Assembly: GCA_018663815.1 (NCBI GenBank)
Contig: JABJPQ010000002.1
Coordinates: forward strand, 1-13,197
Reading direction: 5' to 3'
DNA: 13,197 nucleotides
Source: Halobacteriovoraceae bacterium
GTDB taxonomy: Bacteria > Bdellovibrionota > Bacteriovoracia > Bacteriovoracales > Bacteriovoracaceae
Shown piece by piece: positions 1 to 5,348 of the stretch. Within the stretch, counting starts at the first letter, position 1. Each line of letters opens with the position of its first letter. Under the pieces are notes generated by a model. That model searched no databases. It was not told where the DNA came from and saw only the letters and a list, made by a program, of their open reading frames with translations. The position numbers were made by a program, and so were the translations under genes.

Positions 1-16
1 ATTCAAAATGATCCCC

Positions 17-322
17 TTAGTTATTAGGATAACCCACAAGTGTTGCTGTCATCTCTTCATATGACCTATCAACACCATCTTTATCAATATATTCTTTAAT
101 ATCGACAAACCCTTGAATAAAAACTTCTTTGCCCTTTTTAAGATATAAATTACAGTCCTCTGCCTGCTTTCCCCAGACAACAACTTTAAGCCAATAAGGT
201 TTTTGATTTACCGTCTGAGAAACAGCTACTGATAAATGACAGACTGCTTTTTGATTTTTTGTATACTTAAGAGTTGGATTTGATCCAAGCCTTCCAACAT
301 ATAATTCTTTTTGTTTACCCAT
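17..322 (-). CDS. ssb: Single-stranded DNA-binding protein, OB-fold only, no C-terminal tail
   Basis: This 101-aa protein binds single-stranded DNA, probably protecting the strand moved during conjugation or replication. It shows the bacterial SSB pattern: an N-terminal strand with GRLGSNPTLKYT, a central strand carrying aromatic residues (W44, W50), then the YLKKGKEVFIQGFV block (about 60-73) and a final strand ending near residue 97. Chromosomal SSBs are usually 150-180 aa and end in an acidic DDIPF-like tip that recruits partner proteins. Here the protein stops at the end of the OB fold, so the flexible linker and tip are absent. The ATG at 322 follows an AAGGA Shine-Dalgarno sequence and lies 18 nt after the upstream gene's stop, so the two are probably co-transcribed. 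The TAA is directly followed by GGGG (minus strand), a possible ribosome site for a further gene off the left edge. The SSB assignment is firm; the element-specific role is inferred from context. Confidence 0.9.
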   Translation of the reverse strand: MGKQKELYVGRLGSNPTLKYTKNQKAVCHLSVAVSQTVNQKPYWLKVVVWGKQAEDCNLYLKKGKEVFIQGFVDIKEYIDKDGVDRSYEEMTATLVGYPNN

Positions 323-340
323 ATTTGATCCTTACTGTTG

Positions 341-721
341 TTAGTTAATGTTAAGCTTCTTTAATAAAAATTCACCGAGGCTTAGACTTTGTTTATTCTT
401 AAGGTTGTGTTCCTCAAGCGCTCTTTCGACTTTTTCCATTTCAGTAAGAGAACTTTCTTGAATCTTCTCAACGTCTTTTTGAATCAGCTTAGCAATTGAA
501 TAAACAGCAATGTCTTTAAAAGTAATTTCAGTGCCATATTTTTTATTATTCACTCTCACCAATATTTCTTGAACGCTCTTAAGATCTTTTTCATCCTTAC
601 TTAAATCCACAAAAAACTTACTCTTATCCTTATTTAATTCATAAACACAAACTTCACCCTTAACCTTTCTTCCTCTTTTTTTCCCTTTCCTCTCTATTTT
701 TTCTTCTTTTACTTCATCCAT
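341..721 (-). CDS. Small basic protein, possible ribbon-helix-helix DNA-binding / relaxosome accessory protein
   Basis: I do not recognise this 126-aa protein at family level. It opens with a highly charged Lys/Arg/Glu region (1-21, including RKGKKRGRK). Next comes a short strand-like stretch (KFFVDL, 35-40) and two predicted helices (about 45-60 and 67-83, TFKDIAVYSIAKLI). This strand-helix-helix order resembles ribbon-helix-helix proteins such as MobC/TraM-type accessory factors. A charged helical tail follows (85-125). The ATG at 721 has a GGGAG ribosome site about 8 nt upstream. The gene sits between a repeat-rich non-coding gap and ssb, where an oriT-binding or autoregulatory protein would be expected. 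The DNA-binding role is inference from predicted secondary structure and position; an unrelated helical protein is equally possible. Confidence 0.6.
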   Translation of the reverse strand: MDEVKEEKIERKGKKRGRKVKGEVCVYELNKDKSKFFVDLSKDEKDLKSVQEILVRVNNKKYGTEITFKDIAVYSIAKLIQKDVEKIQESSLTEMEKVERALEEHNLKNKQSLSLGEFLLKKLNIN

Positions 722-749
722 ACTAACTACTCCCTACATATTTTATTCT

Positions 750-762
750 TACCTTCGCCCAC
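750..762. repeat. Left arm of a perfect 13-bp inverted repeat
   Basis: The sequence TACCTTCGCCCAC here is the exact reverse complement of 883-895. The arms are 120 bp apart. The motif is GC-rich in an AT-rich setting, and I found no further copy in the window. It lies about 30 nt upstream of the ATG at 721, within the spacer of a weak promoter-like sequence, which would suit a repressor or relaxosome protein site. Confidence 0.75.
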
Positions 763-798
763 TTTAATTACTGAACATTTCATATTTACTAGCTATTA

Positions 799-838
799 TT
801 GACCACTTTCTCGTAACTCGTGGAGAGGGGGTGGTCAA
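799..838. repeat. Hairpin-forming inverted repeat, 8-bp outer arms
   Basis: TTGACCAC (799-806) pairs with GTGGTCAA (831-838). On a plus-strand transcript, or with wobble allowed, the stem continues through three U-G pairs and then CUC/GAG (810-812 with 825-827), leaving a 12-nt loop. On the minus-strand RNA the middle three positions would be A/C mismatches. The loop side holds a short direct repeat, CTCGT, at 811-815 region and 817-821. No poly-T tract follows. Confidence 0.65.
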
Positions 839-864
839 AAATGGCGTTGAGTAAATATATGTAA

Positions 865-1632
865 TTAATCAGGAATTATCCTGTGGGCGAAGGTATGGTT
901 GCGTATTGTTGCACTCATTGTTGCTTCTCCCTTAACGCCAAAAAGAACTTTTAAATCAAGTTCTCTACCCTTATGAAAGCACTTTGCAACAAGTAAGTTT
1001 GTCTCAGCATTCGATAAGTCACATTTTGAAATAAAGAAAAATTTTGATTGAGTTTTCTCTTCCATTTGTTCAAGATACGTTTGGTAGGTTTTAATTAACT
1101 TCGGTTTATTAGAAATATATAAACAATAATCGTACTGATAGCTATTTCCATACTTTGCATACTTATCCTTAACGCGCTTTTGAGACTTTTGAGTTAGCTC
1201 AAGCTCTATTGCAATGGTATACTCTGTATCGTCGCTAAGAATTTTCACAACAGCATCAGGATTAATATAGTTATCATTAACTTGATGATATAATTTTCCG
1301 TCAGTAACCTTTGAAAAACCCAACATCTCCTGAACCAGTTTTACAACAAGCAAATCGTGAGTTTGCTCTACGTCACATGGCTCAAAGGTTTTATCTGTAC
1401 TTGAAAACTGAATACCCTTGTCAGTCAAAAAGACATACTTATTTCTTTTTGTGGTAAAAAAGCTTTTTACCATTCCAGATTTTTCTAAGTCACATATCTT
1501 TCGCTTTAACGTATAATAGCTAATCTCAAAGCTCAGAAACTGGTGCAGACTCTTAATATCGATTATCTTCCAGTTCGCAATGGTATTAATAACATCAGCG
1601 TAATTACTAATATTTCTGTAGACCTTATTCAT
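865..1632 (-). CDS. Replic_Relax-like protein: winged helix plus PD-(D/E)XK-type nuclease-like domain
   Basis: This 255-aa protein has an N-terminal winged-helix region (about 10-75: helices with SLHQFLSFEISYYTLKRK, then a wing ending KYVFLTDKG). A second domain resembles the plasmid 'replication-relaxation' family (Pfam Replic_Relax). Its core has P125-D126-A-V, then a strand with E143-L-E145 and basic residues (K149, K152), the layout of a PD-(D/E)XK nuclease site, followed by an RVKDKYAKY helix. Members occur on plasmids and conjugative elements, but their biochemistry is poorly defined. The ATG at 1632 has a GAGG ribosome site and overlaps the coupling ATPase gene by 8 nt, a position often held by a relaxase. 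No HUH relaxase is visible in the window. The family match is my reading of the pattern; a relaxase or nickase role is speculative. Confidence 0.7.
   Translation of the reverse strand: MNKVYRNISNYADVINTIANWKIIDIKSLHQFLSFEISYYTLKRKICDLEKSGMVKSFFTTKRNKYVFLTDKGIQFSSTDKTFEPCDVEQTHDLLVVKLVQEMLGFSKVTDGKLYHQVNDNYINPDAVVKILSDDTEYTIAIELELTQKSQKRVKDKYAKYGNSYQYDYCLYISNKPKLIKTYQTYLEQMEEKTQSKFFFISKCDLSNAETNLLVAKCFHKGRELDLKVLFGVKGEATMSATIRNHTFAHRIIPD
883..895. repeat. Right arm of the 13-bp inverted repeat, with TATCCTGT beside it
   Basis: GTGGGCGAAGGTA is the perfect reverse complement of 750-762 and lies inside the last codons of the 255-aa gene. The octamer TATCCTGT at 877-884 overlaps its left edge and fits the YATCCTGY consensus described for IncP-type (MOB-P) nick regions. 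An octamer of that degeneracy is expected about once in this much DNA by chance, so only its position beside the repeat makes it notable. Confidence 0.6.
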
Positions 1633-3142
1633 CTAACCTCACAATAGACCTTTTAATTATTAGAGGTCTTGCTTTATTAGCATGGCTAGGCTTGATAACT
1701 TTGTTTATGTACCCATAGGTTTCAAAGTAGTTAAGGTTAGAATCAATGGTGTACTTGTCGATATATTTAACATTCATTAAATCAATTTGAGTTGGTTGTT
1801 GTCTTAATAGTACACATTGCCCTTGATTTAAATTCTTAATGATGTTTGGATGGACTATTAGCTCCTCTACAGCTCTTTGCGATCCTACGTTCATATTCTG
1901 ACCATCCTCAACCCTTACAGTGTCCTTAGTTGATTCAATCGTTCCAATTGAATTACAAATATCCTCCGCAGACTTTTGCATTCTTTGTTTCATGATGAAC
2001 CAATTTAAGGAGTTCTCTAGGATTTGCTGACACATTTCAGGATCAACCTTATTAACATCACTCGTTGTCTGAAATGCAGAGGTAACCTCAAGCTTAGCTC
2101 CTCTAGACTTATTTAATATGTGAATAAACTCATCTGTTACAAAAGATGATAGTTCATCAACATAAAGCCCTAGTGGATTTAAGCTGTCTTTATTCTTAGA
2201 TGTGATAGTTTTATAAGTATTATAAACACTATGGTTAACATCTCCTAAGATTAGCTTTCCTATGGCGATTGCAGTTTCAGCATATCCCTGAACAGGTAGC
2301 CCAATATAAATACATTTTCCTGAGTTTCGTAAATCACTGAAGCCTTGGGCATCTTTTCCTTTTAGGATTGATCCAAAGTCTGAATCCGTGATATTTGAAA
2401 GCTTTGTTATTATTCCATCAATTTTATCAGGGTTAAGTTTATTAGGGTCTCCCTTTGGTAGTTTAGTTAACTCCTTGATCTTTTCTAAAATTGCCAAAAG
2501 AGTTACAGTAACACCATCTTGTTTAAGAATTTTAACAGCTAGCTTAATGGCCTGAAAGCTTTTCTCAGCATAATGCTCCTCACTCCAAGTAAATGCTTTA
2601 AAGATACGATTGGATATATGAGTATAGCTTCCTTCTTTTGCAGGGTTTAAAGATATTTTATTTTCTCCATGGTAGTGTTCGCAAAAAATACCATAATCCA
2701 TTCTGTTTAATCGACATAGCTCAATAAATCTCTCCATAGATTCATTATCTGCTTTAGGATCAAGATAAATTACAGACTTGCCCTTTCTCATGTCATCAAA
2801 CATTAATGTATCTAGTAGTACTGATTTACCTGAACCACTAGAGCCGACAACAACAGAGTGTTTTGTTTTGTCTAAATCCTCTCCTTTAATCATTTTTTTC
2901 TCAGTTATAGAATAGCCAATGTCATCAAAGCTTTGAGTTGTTTTTGCTACCTTTAAACCTTTTTTTTCAATCTTTTTAATTTTTTGAGTCTTGTTTTTAA
3001 AAACATATTTCTCAAATACAAGCTCAATCCCCTTTGTTAATAGTTTAATTCCCTCATAGACCAATATATTTATCAGCTCTATTATTGGTAAAAATACATC
3101 TTCTAATCCAAAATCACTCTCTTTACTTTTTTCTTTACTCAT
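1625..3142 (-). CDS. Type IV coupling protein (VirD4/TraD-like ATPase) without clear N-terminal membrane helices
   Basis: This 505-aa ATPase should link the DNA-processing complex to the secretion channel and drive DNA or protein into it. Walker A is GSSGSGKS (100-107), followed by a strand ending YLDPK (126-130). Walker B is LGLYVDE (324-330), and a conserved glutamine lies in SAFQTTSDV (about 358). The arrangement and C-terminal region fit the TraD/TraG/VirD4 coupling family. Typical VirD4 proteins begin with two transmembrane helices. Here residues 10-48 form an alternating hydrophobic/charged stretch that looks amphipathic, so the protein may be peripheral and depend on a partner for anchoring. 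The ATG at 3142 shares ATGA with the stop of the upstream lipoprotein gene and follows a GGGGG run. It could be confused with a VirB4-type ATPase, but a separate VirB4 is present. Confidence 0.9.
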   Translation of the reverse strand: MSKEKSKESDFGLEDVFLPIIELINILVYEGIKLLTKGIELVFEKYVFKNKTQKIKKIEKKGLKVAKTTQSFDDIGYSITEKKMIKGEDLDKTKHSVVVGSSGSGKSVLLDTLMFDDMRKGKSVIYLDPKADNESMERFIELCRLNRMDYGIFCEHYHGENKISLNPAKEGSYTHISNRIFKAFTWSEEHYAEKSFQAIKLAVKILKQDGVTVTLLAILEKIKELTKLPKGDPNKLNPDKIDGIITKLSNITDSDFGSILKGKDAQGFSDLRNSGKCIYIGLPVQGYAETAIAIGKLILGDVNHSVYNTYKTITSKNKDSLNPLGLYVDELSSFVTDEFIHILNKSRGAKLEVTSAFQTTSDVNKVDPEMCQQILENSLNWFIMKQRMQKSAEDICNSIGTIESTKDTVRVEDGQNMNVGSQRAVEELIVHPNIIKNLNQGQCVLLRQQPTQIDLMNVKYIDKYTIDSNLNYFETYGYINKVIKPSHANKARPLIIKRSIVRLDE

Positions 3143-3654
3143 TTTTCATCCCCCAATGTTTCATAAGCGTGTTCATAAATTTCAAAAGAAGGGATATAAT
3201 ATGTCTTATCCCCCTTGTTCACATACCTCTCCTTTGATTGATATTTAATAATGTATTGTTCCTTAATTTTTCCTCGAAGCTTTTTTGGAAGCTTCTTTGA
3301 TGGAGATTTGTAAACATCCCCTTGTGATAGTTTTGCATCAATTTTTAATTGACCTAGATCAATGCCTAAAGAATTTGGATCTAGTGGTTCTTTTTTTTCA
3401 AGTAAATGATTAAGTTTTTTATTTCTAGGATCATCTTCATATAATGAATAACCAACCAGTGCTGAAATACCGGCACCTACAATTCCAAAAACCGCTGCAT
3501 TTGCACCTCGACTTTCCTCATCAGGACTTAAAAGATAACCTGTACTTGCACCAGCGAGTGCTCCACTAAGTGAGCTATAAACAATTGTCTTTCTTAATGT
3601 GGAACACGAATTTAACAAGCTGGTAGCAAGTAATAGGATTACTGTTCTTTTCAT
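3139..3654 (-). CDS. Lipoprotein with glycine-zipper segment, VirB7/TraV-like by position
   Basis: This 171-aa protein starts with a lipoprotein signal peptide (MKRTVILLLATSLLNSC; lipid-modified Cys17, +2 Ser favouring the outer membrane). Residues about 30-70 are rich in Gly and Ala with small-residue spacing (SGALAGASTGY, FGIVGAGISALVGY), a glycine-zipper-like stretch that could insert in or cross a membrane. The rest is basic and hydrophilic. It lies directly after the VirB10-like gene (ATGA overlap; SD GGGGGTGAG) and before the coupling ATPase. Outer-membrane lipoproteins of this size, VirB7 or TraV, form the core-complex ring with VirB9 and VirB10, and F TraV has a similar length. That role is assigned from position and lipobox rather than clear sequence identity. 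Confidence 0.65.
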   Translation of the reverse strand: MKRTVILLLATSLLNSCSTLRKTIVYSSLSGALAGASTGYLLSPDEESRGANAAVFGIVGAGISALVGYSLYEDDPRNKKLNHLLEKKEPLDPNSLGIDLGQLKIDAKLSQGDVYKSPSKKLPKKLRGKIKEQYIIKYQSKERYVNKGDKTYYIPSFEIYEHAYETLGDEK

Positions 3655-4417
3655 AAGCTCACCCCCTTTTGGAAAAATACATATACAGGCTTCCCAGAGT
3701 TAATAAGTGCAATTTGTAGGTTTTTATCAGCAGACTGTTTAATTTTAGAGTTAGCATTGTTTGCAATTCCCATAAGCCCTCCTAAAACTTTGTTTTTAGT
3801 GTTTGTTCTTGTACTCTCACCAAAAGGAGTAACAATCCTATCTTTTGCACCATCTAGAACTCCTGCAAAAAAAGAAGCAAAGCTGCTGGTTAAAAATTCC
3901 TTTTCTGATCCGTCATAAAATTGATCACTGATAATTCCTTCTGCTCCGTCCATATCCCAAAGTTGTGCTTCTACTTGATACTCCTTATCTGTAACAACTA
4001 AATCACATGCTCCAATTACCCTTTTGCCATAACTCAACCCTAGGCAACGCACTTCACTGTCTTCAAAAAACTCATTCTCATCTAGTTTAATAATTAAAGT
4101 CGTTGTTTTTCTATTTGTTGCAACGACTGAGTTAAGTAAGATCCCCTTAATCCTTGTTAAGCTTTTTAATTTATCCTGAGATTTTCTAACGATGAACATT
4201 TTCTCATTATTTAACAGCATTTTTTCTATCGCTTGATCACGATTTTTGATCTCATCTAAAAGAGAATTGATTTTAGAAGTACTCTTAATCTTTTTAGGTT
4301 TTCTCTTAACAATTCTTTTTAACTTGGTTTTAAAAAGTCATAGTGATAATCACCCATAGATAGGTCACTAAAACCAGCAAAGACATTAAAAGAAATAAAT
4401 AGGCTCAAGTACTTCAT
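3651..4417 (-). CDS. VirB10/TraB-like core-complex protein, split by a -1 frameshift
   Basis: The body (ATG-free frame 4337-3651, last 189 codons from ATG 4220) matches the VirB10/TraB/TrbI periplasmic domain. It has a start like TRIKGILLNSVVAT, then CLGLSYGKRVIGACDLVV, and a late SSFASFFAGVLDGAKDRI helix. ATG 4220 has no ribosome site, and 38 coding-looking codons precede it in frame without any ATG, GTG or TTG. The natural start is ATG 4417, which overlaps the VirB9-like stop as ATGA. That frame (4417-4319) gives a 32-aa peptide with a signal-peptide-like start (MKYLSLFISFNVFAG) and then a stop. A -1 shift at T_TTA_AAA (4334-4328) joins the two into a 255-aa protein. Either programmed frameshifting, a recent one-base deletion in the T5A4 run, or a sequencing error would explain this. 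Unlike most VirB10 proteins, the N-terminus looks cleavable rather than a membrane anchor. Confidence 0.7.
4328..4334 (-). promoter_or_regulatory. Candidate -1 ribosomal frameshift site (T TTA AAA)
   Basis: Read on the minus strand in the frame of ATG 4417, this is X_XXY_YYZ (T_TTA_AAA), the canonical simultaneous-slippage heptamer. An SD-like GGGTGA (4355-4350) lies 15 nt upstream, reminiscent of the dnaX stimulator, though farther away. The run also forms an AT-only 8-bp stem (4337-4330 with 4322-4315). No strong downstream structure was seen, so programmed use is uncertain. Confidence 0.45.
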
Positions 4418-4896
4418 AAAAGCTGCCCCTTTAGGTAAACCAGCTTTTGATCTATCCAAACAGGTGGGCCTTTTGAAATATATTTACTCTTTTTTACAAC
4501 AAAACCATTAACGTTAAGATTTTTTACTGAAGTGTTCACAACAAGTAGCGATCGAGGACACTCAAATAGTTTGTAGTCCTTTTCTTTTTTTAAAAGCGAA
4601 AATAACTCACACCTTCTAGCTTGCTTGATCTCGATGTCCTTATTAGACATTGATTCATCGTATTTTAAATTAAAGTGGTACTTACCTCCTTTTTGAAAAA
4701 CAATAAAATTCTTATCAATACCTTTTCTCTTAACTTCATAAACAAGGCTTTTTCCCTTGTTAAGCTCATAAATTTTAAAATCACCTCTCTCACCTCCTAC
4801 ATAATCATAAATCTTACTTGGAAACGTCACCGCGCTTAAGTGTGTCATGGATAAAAATACTGTAAAAATTTGATCTCTGAATATGTAATAGATCAT
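4414..4896 (-). CDS. VirB9/TraK-like periplasmic core-complex protein
   Basis: This 160-aa exported protein is the likely VirB9/TraK component that forms the outer-membrane ring with VirB7 and VirB10. A hydrophobic N-terminus (10-23) ending LSA suggests signal-peptidase cleavage near residue 22. The following beta-rich part (SKIYDYVGGERGDFKIYELNKGKSLVYEVK, as separate strands from about 27 to 56) fits the VirB9/TraK N-terminal domain. A C-terminal block with KYISKGPPVWIDQKLVYLKG (139-156) fits the final strands. It is shorter than VirB9 (about 290 aa) and F TraK (about 240 aa), so it may be a reduced version. ATG 4896 overlaps the VirB8-like stop as ATGA, and its own stop overlaps ATG 4417 in the same way. 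Gene order (after VirB8, before VirB10) is the strongest support. Confidence 0.65.
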   Translation of the reverse strand: MIYYIFRDQIFTVFLSMTHLSAVTFPSKIYDYVGGERGDFKIYELNKGKSLVYEVKRKGIDKNFIVFQKGGKYHFNLKYDESMSNKDIEIKQARRCELFSLLKKEKDYKLFECPRSLLVVNTSVKNLNVNGFVVKKSKYISKGPPVWIDQKLVYLKGQLL

Positions 4897-5348
4897 AACT
4901 GATACCTTGAATCTAGCTTCATCCCTTTCACATCAAAGATTTTATACATATGATCAAACTTAGAGTTTCGCTCCAATGTAACTAGATATCTTCTGACCCC
5001 CTTAGAGTCTTTTAAAAACACATCACAGCTATAATTTGTAAGAAGCTTTATCAGGTGTATTTTATCCACATTAAACGTCGTTTTCTTAAGCTCTTTAATG
5101 ACACTTTCGTTTACTAAGCTCTCACTAGGATTATTATTAATAATCTCCCTCATTCCGTATAAACAAGTCTCTAGGCTTGAGTACTTTGCTGGTTGACTAT
5201 TTTTAAATTGAACATACATTCCTCCTATTAAAATAATTACATTCATGGCCACTGCTAAAATACAATATAGCTTTATAGGCCGTTTAAGACCCAATATTGC
5301 TTCTTGTATACTAAGAAGTGTTTCTGGTTGTTTTGATTTCATATTCAT
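4893..5348 (-). CDS. VirB8/TraE-like inner-membrane protein
   Basis: This 151-aa bitopic protein has a short cytoplasmic N-terminus, one transmembrane helix (about 27-46, KLYCILAVAMNVIILIGGMYV as its core) and a periplasmic domain of about 100 residues. VirB8 and TraE proteins have this topology and link the inner-membrane complex with the outer-membrane core. The periplasmic part is shorter than usual (VirB8 proteins are about 230 aa), and sequence similarity is not obvious to me, so the name rests on topology and on its position between the VirB6-like and VirB9-like genes. ATG 5348 has a strong AGGAGG ribosome site 8 nt upstream and shares ATGA with the preceding stop. A second ATG two codons in is possible but has poorer spacing. 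Confidence 0.6.
   Translation of the reverse strand: MNMKSKQPETLLSIQEAILGLKRPIKLYCILAVAMNVIILIGGMYVQFKNSQPAKYSSLETCLYGMREIINNNPSESLVNESVIKELKKTTFNVDKIHLIKLLTNYSCDVFLKDSKGVRRYLVTLERNSKFDHMYKIFDVKGMKLDSRYQL

Larger units (their letters stand above)
722..864. other. Non-coding gap with nested inverted repeats; candidate oriT or operator region
   Basis: This is the only sizeable non-coding gap inside the minus-strand cluster. It contains an 8-bp inverted repeat (TTGACCAC at 799-806, GTGGTCAA at 831-838). It also holds one arm (750-762) of a perfect 13-bp inverted repeat whose partner (883-895) lies in the 3' end of the neighbouring gene. The stretch 801-838 is visibly richer in G+C and purine-biased compared with its surroundings. 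No T-run follows either arm, so it is not a simple intrinsic terminator. A weak minus-strand -10-like TAAAAT (740-745) could serve the 126-aa and ssb genes. Position next to transfer genes suggests oriT or an operator; neither is proven. Confidence 0.4.

Noticed and set aside
1..16. Start of another gene at the left edge
   Set aside because: A GGGG run and a TTG lie at plausible spacing after the ssb stop, but too little sequence remains to support a call.
799..838. Rho-independent terminator between the 255-aa and 126-aa genes
   Set aside because: A stem exists, but no T-run follows on either strand.
3651..4220. VirB10-like gene starting simply at ATG 4220
   Set aside because: No ribosome site precedes that ATG, the frame upstream stays open with coding-like residues, and the coupled ATG at 4417 would then encode only an orphan peptide.
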